DNA of 64,000 bases. It comes from an uncultured Clostridia bacterium. Its GTDB lineage: Bacteria; Bacillota; Clostridia; Oscillospirales; Acutalibacteraceae. A program made the translations under genes and the position numbers. The stretch lies in contig CANQFC010000006.1 in the NCBI GenBank assembly GCA_947598155.1, forward strand, positions 62,001 through 126,000. Reading direction: 5' to 3'. The notes beneath the pieces were generated by a model that was not told where the DNA came from, searched no databases, and saw only the letters and a program-made list of their open reading frames with translations. Positions 39,055 to 47,911 of the stretch are shown in pieces (the stretch's first letter is position 1; every line of letters starts with the position of its first letter).

Positions 39055-41415
39055 TTATTGCTTAAGCTCAATTCCGGATTTGCGAAGATTTTCGATAATT
39101 CCGTTTACAACGTCCATTACCTCATCACGGGTAAGCGTTTTTTCAGGGTGAGAGAATGTGAGACGCGTTGTTATGGATTTGCCCGTTTCATCGGAGTAGG
39201 TGTCAATAACCTGAACGTTTTTAATTAGTGAGCACTTCGCCGCTTTTATAGCTTCGCCGATAGGCGCGAAAATATCCGAAACAAACGAAATGTCAATATC
39301 AATTCCGGGGAATTTTGACGGCTCGTCATAAACAATGGGAGCTCTCTCAACCGAGGCGAACGCAGGAATATCAATCTCCGCAAATACGATATTCGCTTTT
39401 TTGTCAATCTTTTTTGTAACGGACGGAAAAACGATACCCATTTTACCTAACAGCTCACCATTGCAGTAAATCTCATTAAGATTTCTCGGGTGCTCGTAAT
39501 TGTAAACCGGCTCAACCGATTTAAACGAAAGGTCGCGGTGTTTTATGTCCGAAGCGATGACGCAGAGTATTTCGCTGAGATTAAAATAGAGTGTTTCAAT
39601 ACTCTTTGTTTTGCTGTAAAGAGTAACGCAAAGCTTTTTGTGCTCGTCGCAAAGGCCGTCGTCTTTGACTCCGTTAACCGTTCTGCCGATTTCAAATACC
39701 CCAAAATCGGGCGCAAAGCCCACGTTCGAGCGAACCTGAACGAGCTGTGTGGGAACTATTGAACGGCGGATAGTTTCAATATTCGGGTTTGTAGCGTTGA
39801 CAAGCTTAATATTTTCGGGAATTTCAATTCCGAGCGATTTGTACTCGTCGTAATAAACCCAAATGTAGGAGTGAAGCTCGTGAAGAGAATAGCGCTTAAC
39901 CAAGATGTCCTTTATTTTGTCCTCAACGGTCTTTTCTTCATACGGACGAACAGGGTAAAGCGGAGCAAGGCTTGTGTGAACGTCAAAATTGTCATAGCCG
40001 TAAATTCTGGTAATTTCCTCGATAATGTCGGCCTTAATGGTGACGTCTTTGGTGGCTCTCCAAGACGGAACGGTTACTTTAAAGCTGTCGCCGTTTAAAG
40101 ACACCTCAAATCCGAGCGATTCAAGAGTTTTTACGATTGTTTCGTTTCCGATTTCAATACCTGTGTATCTGTCAACGAACGGCTTATCAAAATCGAGCGT
40201 CACTTTGTTGTAGCGGAAGGCGTATTCGTCGGTAAGCGAGGACACAACTTTCGCGCCTTTGTCGATAGAGGTTAAAAGCTGTACGAATCTTGCGATAGCG
40301 GGAACCGTCATTTCGGGGTCAAGGCACTTTTCGTAGCGCATGGAGGCGTCGGTTCTGTGCGCAAGACGCACGGTAGACTTGCGTATAGAAACAGCGTCAA
40401 AAGTCGCGGATTCAAGCGTGAGAGTCGTTGTGTCGCCGACAATTTCGGAATCAAGACCGCCCATAATTCCGGCAATGGCAACGGGAGAATCGCCGTTGCA
40501 AATCATAAGCGTGTTTTCATCAATATTTCGGTTTACGCCGTCAAGAGTTTGGAAAACAAACGGTTTTTGAAAGCGCTTTATCCTGATTTTCTCTACCTTG
40601 CGTGAATCAAATGCGTGCATGGGCTGACCCATTTCAAGCATAAGGTAGTTTGTAAGGTCGGCAAGAAGGTTGATTGCCCTCATTCCGCAGTAGAAAAGGC
40701 GAATCCGCATATTGACAGGACTGACGGAAACGCTGATATTTTCAACTTGCAGGCAGGAATAGCGCTGGCAAAGAGGGTCCTCAATTTTCATATCGACTTT
40801 CGGGAGCGAATCATAAGCCGAAAGGTCAGCGGCGGGAATGGGCTTTAAGGGTCTGCCCGCAAGCGCCGCAAACTCTCGGGCTATTCCGTAATGTCCCCAA
40901 AGGTCGGGGCGGTTTGTAAGTGATTTATTGTCAACCTCAAACACAATGTCGTCAATAGCGTAAACGTCTTTAATGTCGGTGCCGTTTGGGATGTCATCGG
41001 TAATATCCATAATGCCCGAATGGTCGTCCGAAATGCCTATTTCCCGTTCGGAACAGCACATACCGTTTGAAACATATCCCGCGAGAGGACGCGGCGCTAT
41101 TGTAATTTCTCCGAGGCGGGCGCCAACCTTGGCAAAGGCGGTTTTCATACCTACCCGTACATTCGGCGCGCCGCAGACAACGTCTGTAAGCGTGCCTCCG
41201 CCGGCGTCAACTTTAAGGAGGTGGAGCTTACGCGATTCAGGGTGAGGCTCCACGGACTTAATTTCAGCGACAACAACGCCCGAAAGGTCGGAGCCTTTCA
41301 TCAAAATTTCATTTTCAACCTCTGCCGTGGAAAGAGAGAAGCGGTGAATAAGGTCAAGGCGGTCAAGCCCTGTTAAATCTACAAAATCCGCGATCCAGTT
41401 CATTGATAAAAACAT
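39055..41415 (-). CDS. pheT: Phenylalanine--tRNA ligase subunit beta
   Basis: The 786-residue beta subunit of the heterotetrameric synthetase. Domains in order: tRNA-binding OB domain (about 40-150), B3/B4 editing domain (ANHDNKSLTNRPDLWGHYGI-type core near 165-190 and B3/B4 around 210-390), B5, the catalytic-like core and the C-terminal anticodon-binding ferredoxin fold (FPGIDIDISFVSD to the end). Full length compared with the family. ATG after AAAGGAGCG; 17 bases after pheS, so one operon under the T-box. Confidence 0.96.
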   Translation of the reverse strand: MFLSMNWIADFVDLTGLDRLDLIHRFSLSTAEVENEILMKGSDLSGVVVAEIKSVEPHPESRKLHLLKVDAGGGTLTDVVCGAPNVRVGMKTAFAKVGARLGEITIAPRPLAGYVSNGMCCSEREIGISDDHSGIMDITDDIPNGTDIKDVYAIDDIVFEVDNKSLTNRPDLWGHYGIAREFAALAGRPLKPIPAADLSAYDSLPKVDMKIEDPLCQRYSCLQVENISVSVSPVNMRIRLFYCGMRAINLLADLTNYLMLEMGQPMHAFDSRKVEKIRIKRFQKPFVFQTLDGVNRNIDENTLMICNGDSPVAIAGIMGGLDSEIVGDTTTLTLESATFDAVSIRKSTVRLAHRTDASMRYEKCLDPEMTVPAIARFVQLLTSIDKGAKVVSSLTDEYAFRYNKVTLDFDKPFVDRYTGIEIGNETIVKTLESLGFEVSLNGDSFKVTVPSWRATKDVTIKADIIEEITRIYGYDNFDVHTSLAPLYPVRPYEEKTVEDKIKDILVKRYSLHELHSYIWVYYDEYKSLGIEIPENIKLVNATNPNIETIRRSIVPTQLVQVRSNVGFAPDFGVFEIGRTVNGVKDDGLCDEHKKLCVTLYSKTKSIETLYFNLSEILCVIASDIKHRDLSFKSVEPVYNYEHPRNLNEIYCNGELLGKMGIVFPSVTKKIDKKANIVFAEIDIPAFASVERAPIVYDEPSKFPGIDIDISFVSDIFAPIGEAIKAAKCSLIKNVQVIDTYSDETGKSITTRLTFSHPEKTLTRDEVMDVVNGIIENLRKSGIELKQ

Positions 41416-41432
41416 AATATTTCGCTCCTTTC

Positions 41433-42485
41433 TTATTCATCGTCGGTAAACTGGGAAAGACTTTTAAGACTTCCCGAGTTTAAATCACGAATATCTTTAA
41501 CGCCGTATTTCATCATCGCGAGGCGCGTAAGCCCTAAGCCGAACGCGAATCCCGTGTATTCCTCAGGGTCAATGCCGCCAGCTTTGAGCACTTCGGGGTG
41601 AATCATACCGCAGGGGCAAAGCTCAAGCCAGCCGGAATGCTTGCAGGAGGGGCAACCCTCGCCGCCGCAGATAAGACAGCTTATATCAAGCTCAAAGCCC
41701 GGTTCAACAAACGGGAAAAACCCGGGGCGAAGCCTTACCTTAATGTCCTTTCTGAAAACCTCCGAAAGCATCGTTTTCATAAAGTAAATAAGATTTGAAA
41801 TGGAAATATTCTTGTCAACCATAACGCCTTCCATTTGGAAAAACGTGTTTTCGTGGCAGGCGTCGGTCGCCTCGTTTCTGAAACAGCGGCCAGGGAAAAT
41901 AGCTTTAATCGGAACTCCGTCGTTTATGAGAGCGTCTTTATATTTTTTATAAATTGCGTTTTGAGCGGCTGATGTCTGCGATTTTAAGAGCTGTCCGTTC
42001 TCAAGGTAATATGTGTCCTGCATATCTCTTGCGGGGTGGTGCTTTGGAATATTGAGCGACTCAAAGCACTCGTAATCGGTTACGACTTCGCTGTAATCCT
42101 CAACGGTGAAACCCATTGACTTAAAAATTCTCTCGCACTCGCGCTGAACAAGCGTAATCGGATGGTAAGACCCGCGGGATAAATCGGACGGAGCGGATAT
42201 ATCAAAAATCGGCATAGAGTCGATTTCCCTTTGCGTTTCTTTTTCTTTAATTTCGTTTGTTTTTTCGGTAATTTTGTCCTCAATAAACGTGCGGACGTCA
42301 TTTGCAAGCTGACCTATAACGGGCCTTTCCTCGGCGGAAAGCTTGCCCATAGTTTTAAGAATAGAAGTTAGCTCGCCCTTTTTGCCGAGAACGGCGACTC
42401 TGAAATTTTCAATTTGCTCGGCGGAAGTAATTTTGCTTAACTCCGCTTCCGCGTTTTGGCGGATAGCTTCAAGTTTTTCTCTCAA
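41433..42485 (-). CDS. pheS: Phenylalanine--tRNA ligase subunit alpha
   Basis: Catalytic subunit of 350 residues. N-terminal coiled coil (residues 1-90), then class II motifs: HPARDMQDTYYLENGQLLKS, the FRNEATDACHENTFFQMEG block with motif 2, and FGLGLTRLAMMKYG of motif 3. A Cys4 cluster (CLICGGEGCPSCKHSGW) is present, as in many Gram-positives. The start is TTG at 42485 with an AAAGGAAGAG site. First gene of pheST, controlled by the upstream T-box. Confidence 0.97.
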   Translation of the reverse strand: MREKLEAIRQNAEAELSKITSAEQIENFRVAVLGKKGELTSILKTMGKLSAEERPVIGQLANDVRTFIEDKITEKTNEIKEKETQREIDSMPIFDISAPSDLSRGSYHPITLVQRECERIFKSMGFTVEDYSEVVTDYECFESLNIPKHHPARDMQDTYYLENGQLLKSQTSAAQNAIYKKYKDALINDGVPIKAIFPGRCFRNEATDACHENTFFQMEGVMVDKNISISNLIYFMKTMLSEVFRKDIKVRLRPGFFPFVEPGFELDISCLICGGEGCPSCKHSGWLELCPCGMIHPEVLKAGGIDPEEYTGFAFGLGLTRLAMMKYGVKDIRDLNSGSLKSLSQFTDDE

Positions 42486-42527
42486 GGTTCTCTTCCTTTC
42501 GTTATAAAATTAAAAGTATTGCTTTAA

Positions 42528-42560
42528 TAAAAAACCCATACGCCGAAAAGACGTATGGGA
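42528..42560 (-). terminator. Regulated terminator of the pheS T-box
   Basis: CCCATACG / CGTATGGG stem and six T on the minus strand. The 5' arm partner overlaps the antiterminator region just upstream, so readthrough depends on uncharged tRNA-Phe. Confidence 0.85.
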
Positions 42561-42647
42561 CGAAATAACCGCGGTACCACCCAATTTTTTGCGCGAAGCA
42601 AACACTCCTGTGTTCTGTAACGTGAACAAGACGTTCCTGCTTAATTT

Positions 42648-42675
42648 TGATGACGGGTCAAGCCCGTTATTGAAT
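42648..42675 (+). repeat. Short intergenic repeat copy inside the T-box leader
   Basis: TGATGACGGGTCAAGCCCG then TTATTGAAT, with a GGGTC...AGCCC-type hairpin, antisense to the leader transcript. Confidence 0.8.
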
Positions 42676-42814
42676 TTCGGCAGAACCGCTCGCAAGTGAA
42701 ATTCGGCAAATCTTCGGATTTTACCGTGCTTTCAGCCTAAGGCACGGCTCTCTTGCAAAACCCCTGTTAAAGAAAGCTTACTTGCTTGGTCGGCGCGTTT
42801 AACATATCGGGTAA

Positions 42815-42843
42815 AGTATATCAAATTTTAAATTTAAAGTCAA
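42815..42843 (-). promoter_or_regulatory. pheST promoter
   Basis: On the minus strand TTGACT (42843-42838), 17 bases, TATACT (42820-42815), placing the start of the leader near 42808. Confidence 0.8.
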
Positions 42844-42976
42844 GCGGATTTATTAAATGTAATTCCAACTTGGCCGGACGCGTCAACAGCGGCGGTGATT
42901 TCTCCCGCCGACTCTGTTTTATACCAACAGCCGGAGTTGTCGGAAACAAACAGCGTTCCGAAAAAGTATGCTGCGT

Positions 42977-43034
42977 ACTTAGGCAAAAGATGTTCCCCCG
43001 CCGCTGTTGTCGGCGGGTTCCGTTTTCGCAATCC
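42977..43034 (+). repeat. Left-end portion of the long intergenic repeat
   Basis: ACTTAGGCAAAAGATGTTCC, hairpin CCGCCG...CGGCGG, GGTTCCGTTTTCGCAATCC. The right end is not recognisable nearby; the preceding bases GAAAAAGTATGC resemble the left end of the MITE-like family, so two repeats may be joined here. Confidence 0.6.
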
Positions 43035-43037
43035 ATA

Positions 43038-43071
43038 GAAAAAAGGAACGGCGAGAGCAAGCTCCCGCCGT
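43038..43071 (-). terminator. Terminator of the phosphoesterase gene
   Basis: ACGGCG / CGCCGT and GAGC / GCTC arms with an AA loop, followed on the minus strand by TTTTTT, about 70 bases after the stop codon. Confidence 0.75.
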
Positions 43072-43138
43072 ACTGTGCGTGAATATGAATGCGATAAACA
43101 CACCTGAATGTTTACGTTTTTATTTTACAATTACGGTT

Positions 43139-46100
43139 TTAAGCCTCTTCGCGGCGGCGTTTTACAATAAATACTGCCGTTACCGCCGAAACGGAAAGTA
43201 CAACCGCAACCGTTGCCGCAACGATAATAACGAGCCTGCTCGGTGTTGCCGATGTGTTCGTGATATTGCCGTTTACATTGGAGCCTGCGCCGCCTTGCTC
43301 TTCGTCGGTCGGCGCGCCGCCGGCAGTTCCGTCAATGACCGTGCCGTCAGGAAGAGTTATAACCTTTGAAATCGCAAATGAATCGATGCGCTCCTCTTTA
43401 TTTCCGTTTACGGTGTATGAGTCAAAATAAAGGTTTCCGCCGTCAATCTGAATGTAGGAATATGTCGGTAGCTGAACGTCGACAACAGTTTCCGGCGTCG
43501 GGAAAGCTCTTTTTGTTTCCTCGTCTGATTTCGGAGCGTAGTGCTTAACGCCCGCCGTGCCGTTAATGGAATAAACCGTTCCGCCAGGCTTGATTTTTGA
43601 GGTGTATTCAAGCCCGTTGTATTTAAGAGTCTGCTTTTCGGTCTCGGCGATTTGGTTGCCGTTTAATACGTCGGTGCGCATATAAACATGGTCGTGCCCT
43701 TGGAATACAACGTCAATACCGAGTTCCGGCATAAGCGTGGCAAACTGATTGCGCAGCGCTTTCACATCGCTGTCGTCAAAGTGGGCGCCGTTTGAATATG
43801 GGGCTTTATGAAGAGCGACAAATTTCCAAGCCTTATCCGATGACTCCATATCTTCTTTAAGCCAATTAAGCTGTGCGTCAGAAAGAGTTCCGTCGCTGTT
43901 GAGGTCGTTTGTGTTGAGCACAGCAAAGTGCGCCGTGTTGTAATCAAACGAATAGTAAGCGCCGCTCGCCGTATTTTGCTCCGGCAGTCCTGTAAGGTAA
44001 TAGTTGTTTACTTGCGCAAAATCCTCTTTTGCCTCGTGATTGCCTGCCGCCGCCATAAGCGTTGTGCTCATAAGCGTGCTCGAGGCAGTGTTGAACATTC
44101 TTTGCCAGTGGCGGAAGTTACCGCCGTTGTCAACCATATCGCCCGTACTGAGTATAAAGTTTGCATTGTGTTTTCGGAACGCCGTGCCAAGCATAGCCGC
44201 CCAGTTGTTTGCATACTGGGTTTCTGTAACAGATTGCGGGTCGGTTGCGTGGATAAAGCTGAATGCTGAGCTCTCATCCGCAGTCTCCAAAACCGCAGGC
44301 TCGCTCCACCACCCTCGTGAGGAGTCGCCTACACGGTATGAGTACTTTTTGCCCTTTTCAAGTCCGCTTACGGAAATTGTATGGCGGTTAATATAAATCG
44401 GGTGTTCAATAATACCGATAAATCCCAAATCTATTGCGGAGTAATGGCGTTCTGCCTTTTCGCATTTAACCGACGACTTGAATTTAACGGTTGAGCCTTT
44501 GCTGAAATCGGGATTTTCCGAGTAGGGAACAATCTGAATGTCGGTGCGCGTAAGGCTGTATTTTGTATAGTAGGATATATTTTTTGTCGATGAAGAATCG
44601 GCTCCGAAAGTGACTGCGACGTTGCCGGGAAGTCTCATATTATCCGCCGTTACGGGAACATCGCTCTTGCCCGTATAATTTGCGAATCCGTTGTAATCGG
44701 CTCTCTTTGCGGGATTTTCATCGTGAGTAAAGTCTTTAAGGATTCTGTAAAACTCTTCGTCGATAATATCGTATTGGCTCTGCGTCAAATAATCGCCCAA
44801 AAGCGCGTAAACCGCGTCGCTCAGTTTTTCGGTGTCGCCCGCGACCCCGGTTTTTAAAATGAGCGAAATTATATCGGAAAGGCCGAACCCCTCAAATTCA
44901 ATTCCCAATGTGCCGAAAATATTTTCAAAAAGGGCGCCGATTGCCTCGCCGTTTTCGCCGTTGATTCCGAGAGAAACGGGGTCTAATTTGATTTTCTTTA
45001 GAACCTCGTCCTGCAAAAGCTCGTCAAGAATTACGGTAAACAGGGCGTCAACGACGATTTTTCCGTTTTTATGGTTTTTAAAACGGTTCAGCGCGTCGTT
45101 AAGGAATGCGTCATCCTCAGGGTCTTCGTTGTTAGTGTAGTGGTAAGCCAAAACGGTCGATGCGAGGTCGCCGACAGTGCCCTTGTCGCCTTTGCTTCCA
45201 AAGCCCAAGGTGTCCTTAAACTTTGTGCAGGGAACGTCGGAAATTTGCGTGTCAAGCAAGTGGTCAATCATCGGCTCAATAATATCAAGAGTATTGTCGG
45301 GGTCCGAAAGATAAATTCTGTCAACCTGCGAGCAGATTGAGAAAAGAAGTGATTTTACCGCCGACGCGGAGATTCCGCCGAGCAGGTCGTTGTTTACTGC
45401 ATTTTTAATGAGCGAGTCAAAGTCTATCTTTTCGGCGAGGTAGTTGTAAAGCCCTCCTGATTCTTTAGCGTCTGCGCCGAAACCGTATTTAAGCTGATAC
45501 TCAAGAAGATTCATTACAAAGCTTTTAACTCCGCCTTCGCCGAAGTTTACGCCGAAACAGATGTTCTTGAACGGCTTTGGCTGTTCCTCCCCGTTTATCG
45601 TAACGGGTATGGTATCGTCAATATCGTGAGAAATATATTCGCACTTTACGTTATTTTTGCCGGATGAGCTGAATTTAAGCGTTCTGAACATATTCGGGTA
45701 GTTAATAAGCGACGCGGTTGCGATGTCGGTTATCTTTTCTCCGTTGTCGCTTACATATTCGGCTACGTCGTGCGAATGCAAATGGCCGGAAATCATATAG
45801 TGCATACCTGCGTCCGCAAGCGTGTCAGCCATTCGCTCCCACTCTTTAAGCACGAACGCCTCAAAAATGTCGGCCTCAGTATCAAAATGGGGAACAATGT
45901 TAAAATGGTTCATACCGATGACAATTCTGCCCTCGGCCTGCGCTTTTTTGCACTCGTTAACCGCCCATTTCAAGAGGTCCTCCGTGAATGAACCCGCCGT
46001 TTCCTGAACGTCGTCGCCTTTGTCTGTGTTGTCGGCAGTGTAACGTCCGCCGTCAAGGGCGATAAGGCGGTATTTATCTCCGAGGTTCGCTGTGTAGGAA

Positions 46101-46666
46101 AGAGCGCCTGCTTTTGCGCCCTCGGGCGGGGTATATGTGCTCAGCGCCTCGTCATAGCCGAATTCAGCGTAAATCTGACGGAAATCATCTTGAGATGTAG
46201 GCGTGTCCTCGACAAATTTTTCGCCGTTGTACTTTGAGGCGCGGATATTGTTTATATCGTGGTTGCCGTTGATAACGTAAACGGGGATTCCCGTTTCCTG
46301 CTCAAACTGACGGAGCTTTGCGGCAAAAGCGCGGTGGCCCGCAAGCTCGCCGTTGCGCGTTAAGTCGCCCGGAATAAGCACAAAGTCAAGCTCGCCGTTT
46401 GACGCCTGCTCCTTAAATGTGGCGAGCGCACAGTCAACAGCGGCGTCTGCGATGTATGATGATGAATTGTTAAGCTTTGAAAATTCGATAAAGCTATCCA
46501 TATTGCCGCCGATGCTTTCGGGCGCGAAATAGTGGGTATCGCTGATAATTCCCAAATTCAAATTGCCCGCCGTATTTGCGGCAACAGCATAGAAAGGTAA
46601 ATTCGCAAAAACGATTAAAACCGCTGTTATTATGCAAATAAGTCTTTTTGAAAACCGATTTTTCAT
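43139..46666 (-). CDS. Large surface protein with two metallophosphoesterase domains
   Basis: A 1175-residue secreted protein. Signal peptide at 1-29; a first calcineurin-like domain (about 36-340) with SDTHY, PGDLTRNGE, NGNHDINN, MNHFNI and SGHLHSHD; a long helical middle (about 400-690); a fibronectin-like purple-acid-phosphatase N domain (about 700-800); a second phosphoesterase domain (about 805-1060) with HATDPQS, TGDMVDNGG, AGNHEAKED, LHKAPYS and GHDHVY; and a C-terminal transmembrane helix with a KRRREEA tail. Both metal sites look complete. ATG after GGGGG. Tandem phosphatases in one chain are unusual; the substrate, perhaps a phosphate ester or a phospho-polymer at the cell surface, is unknown. 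Confidence 0.9.
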   Translation of the reverse strand: MKNRFSKRLICIITAVLIVFANLPFYAVAANTAGNLNLGIISDTHYFAPESIGGNMDSFIEFSKLNNSSSYIADAAVDCALATFKEQASNGELDFVLIPGDLTRNGELAGHRAFAAKLRQFEQETGIPVYVINGNHDINNIRASKYNGEKFVEDTPTSQDDFRQIYAEFGYDEALSTYTPPEGAKAGALSYTANLGDKYRLIALDGGRYTADNTDKGDDVQETAGSFTEDLLKWAVNECKKAQAEGRIVIGMNHFNIVPHFDTEADIFEAFVLKEWERMADTLADAGMHYMISGHLHSHDVAEYVSDNGEKITDIATASLINYPNMFRTLKFSSSGKNNVKCEYISHDIDDTIPVTINGEEQPKPFKNICFGVNFGEGGVKSFVMNLLEYQLKYGFGADAKESGGLYNYLAEKIDFDSLIKNAVNNDLLGGISASAVKSLLFSICSQVDRIYLSDPDNTLDIIEPMIDHLLDTQISDVPCTKFKDTLGFGSKGDKGTVGDLASTVLAYHYTNNEDPEDDAFLNDALNRFKNHKNGKIVVDALFTVILDELLQDEVLKKIKLDPVSLGINGENGEAIGALFENIFGTLGIEFEGFGLSDIISLILKTGVAGDTEKLSDAVYALLGDYLTQSQYDIIDEEFYRILKDFTHDENPAKRADYNGFANYTGKSDVPVTADNMRLPGNVAVTFGADSSSTKNISYYTKYSLTRTDIQIVPYSENPDFSKGSTVKFKSSVKCEKAERHYSAIDLGFIGIIEHPIYINRHTISVSGLEKGKKYSYRVGDSSRGWWSEPAVLETADESSAFSFIHATDPQSVTETQYANNWAAMLGTAFRKHNANFILSTGDMVDNGGNFRHWQRMFNTASSTLMSTTLMAAAGNHEAKEDFAQVNNYYLTGLPEQNTASGAYYSFDYNTAHFAVLNTNDLNSDGTLSDAQLNWLKEDMESSDKAWKFVALHKAPYSNGAHFDDSDVKALRNQFATLMPELGIDVVFQGHDHVYMRTDVLNGNQIAETEKQTLKYNGLEYTSKIKPGGTVYSINGTAGVKHYAPKSDEETKRAFPTPETVVDVQLPTYSYIQIDGGNLYFDSYTVNGNKEERIDSFAISKVITLPDGTVIDGTAGGAPTDEEQGGAGSNVNGNITNTSATPSRLVIIVAATVAVVLSVSAVTAVFIVKRRREEA

Positions 46667-46726
46667 AAATAAACCCCCAATGTTTTATTCTGAATTCGTA
46701 TTCAAATATTTTACCATAAAACAAAG

Positions 46727-46755
46727 AAAAACGCCATTATAAAAACGGCGTTTTA
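46727..46755 (-). terminator. Terminator downstream of the ABC ATPase
   Basis: AAAACGCC / GGCGTTTT stem with T run on the minus strand in the gap before the phosphoesterase gene. Confidence 0.75.
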
Positions 46756-46812
46756 AAAATTTTCTAAATATTATACAAAAAAGCGTTGTATTGTTTATGC
46801 AAAATGCGGCCT

Positions 46813-47493
46813 CTAATTGAGATAATCCGCTATAATTTGACCGTCCTGTATGCGAATTACCCGTTGAGCCTCCTTTGCAATATCATTGTCGTGAGTGATA
46901 AGGATAATTGTTCTGCCCTCTTCGTGAAGCTCGTGCAAGATTTTCATTACCTCAATTCCCGAGTGGCTGTCAAGATTGCCTGTCGGCTCATCGGCAAGGA
47001 TAATGGGAGGACGCGCCGCGACGGCTCTCGCTATCGCCACTCTTTGTTGCTGACCGCCCGACATTTGTTTCGGCAAATGATTAAGCCTGTGCGAAAGGCC
47101 GACCCTTTCAAGCGCCTCAAGAGCCAATCGGCGGCGCTCATCTTTTTTCATACCTCTGTACACAAGAGGCAGCTCAACATTTTCAACGGCGCTTAAATTT
47201 GAAATAAGATTAAAGCCCTGAAAAATAAAGCCTATTTCCTTGTTGCGTATTTCGGAGAGCTCGTCGTCAGTCATACTTGAAACGTCAATACCGTCAAGAA
47301 GATAGGTGCCCGACGTCGGAATATCCAAAAGACCTATCATATTCATAAACGTGGATTTTCCCGAGCCGGACTGCCCGACAATAGCCAAAAATTCGCCCTT
47401 TTCAACGGTAAGATTGATTCCGTCAAGCGCTCTTACCTCATTTTCACCGGGGTTATATATTTTGTAGAGATCTTTTACTTCGACAAGGCTCAT
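46813..47493 (-). CDS. ABC transporter ATP-binding protein, MacB/LolD type
   Basis: A 226-residue ATPase. Walker [14 protein letters not shown] loop FIFQGFNL, signature [14 protein letters not shown], Walker [12 protein letters not shown] and H loop ITHD are complete, and the MacB/FtsE-like segment [17 protein letters not shown] is typical. ATG at 47493 with GGTGA is chosen over an upstream in-frame start at 47541. It should pair with an FtsX/MacB-type permease and often acts in peptide or lipoprotein release, but no permease gene adjoins it here; a partner would lie elsewhere. Confidence 0.92.
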   Translation of the reverse strand: MSLVEVKDLYKIYNPGENEVRALDGINLTVEKGEFLAIVGQSGSGKSTFMNMIGLLDIPTSGTYLLDGIDVSSMTDDELSEIRNKEIGFIFQGFNLISNLSAVENVELPLVYRGMKKDERRRLALEALERVGLSHRLNHLPKQMSGGQQQRVAIARAVAARPPIILADEPTGNLDSHSGIEVMKILHELHEEGRTIILITHDNDIAKEAQRVIRIQDGQIIADYLN

Positions 47494-47572
47494 ATTTTCA
47501 CCGACTTTCAAAAGATGATAGTATTTTAATTCAAATATCATCGTTAGTCAATGAACAAAGTGTAAATTTTTG

Positions 47573-47601
47573 TTGATGATACGGCTTATTTATGATAAAA
47601 T
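47573..47601 (+). promoter_or_regulatory. Promoter of the small Cys protein gene
   Basis: TTGATG (47573-47578), 17 bases, TAAAAT (47596-47601). Confidence 0.55.
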
Positions 47602-47628
47602 TAAAAAAATATTTCAGAGGTGATTTTT

Positions 47629-47805
47629 TTGCCGTCAAGCTGTGAAACCTGCGCAAATTATTATTACGATGAAGAAATTGACGAGTATTGCTGTGACGTG
47701 TCTTTTGACGAGGACGAAACCGCCCGTTTCCTTTCGTCCCCCGATTATGACTGCCCGTATTACAGGTTAGACGACGAGTACGGAGTTGTCCGCAAGCAAA
47801 ACTGA
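47629..47805 (+). CDS. Small Cys-rich acidic protein, DUF6472-like
   Basis: A 58-residue protein. It has four Cys, in SCETCANYYYDEEIDEYCCD and DYDCPYYRLDDEYG, suggesting a metal-binding knuckle, with acidic, Tyr-rich composition. I match it by eye to DUF6472, a conserved small clostridial family of unknown role. The start is TTG at 47629 with AGAGGTG seven bases away; a GTG at 47620 overlaps that site. It stands alone with its own promoter. Confidence 0.75.
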   Translation: MPSSCETCANYYYDEEIDEYCCDVSFDEDETARFLSSPDYDCPYYRLDDEYGVVRKQN

Positions 47806-47835
47806 CGAAAAGTGCTATATGTTTTTGTCTATACT

Positions 47836-47869
47836 GATAATTGTATTTTTATACGATTATCGGTATAAT
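47836..47869 (+). promoter_or_regulatory. YhhN promoter with overlapping dyad
   Basis: TTGTAT (47841-47846), 17 bases, TATAAT (47864-47869). The dyad GATAATTGTAT / ATACGATTATC (47836-47861) covers the -35 box and spacer: ten of eleven bases pair. Confidence 0.65.
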
Positions 47870-47911
47870 ATTTTATGTAATTTTATGTAAAATAGCAAAA
47901 GAGTGATAATT

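Larger units (their letters stand above)
42528..42808 (-). promoter_or_regulatory. T-box leader of pheST (tRNA-Phe specific)
   Basis: The T-box sequence GGGTGGTACCGCGG is at 42582-42569. Stem I is closed by GCAAG (42785-42781) and CTTGC (42696-42692), and directly before the closing strand lies the codon TTC (42700-42698), the Phe specifier. The AGAGAGCCG distal element of stem I is present. The short intergenic repeat occupies the space between stem I and the antiterminator (42648-42675). T-boxes sense uncharged tRNA and permit readthrough. The rest of 42486-43138 holds the promoter, a left-end repeat and a terminator; no protein gene. Confidence 0.92.

Noticed and set aside
42840-43103. An 87-codon minus-strand frame upstream of pheST as a complete gene
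   Set aside because: It runs through a terminator (43038-43071) and a dispersed repeat, so it cannot be one intact gene; only its 3' part is kept as a possible remnant.
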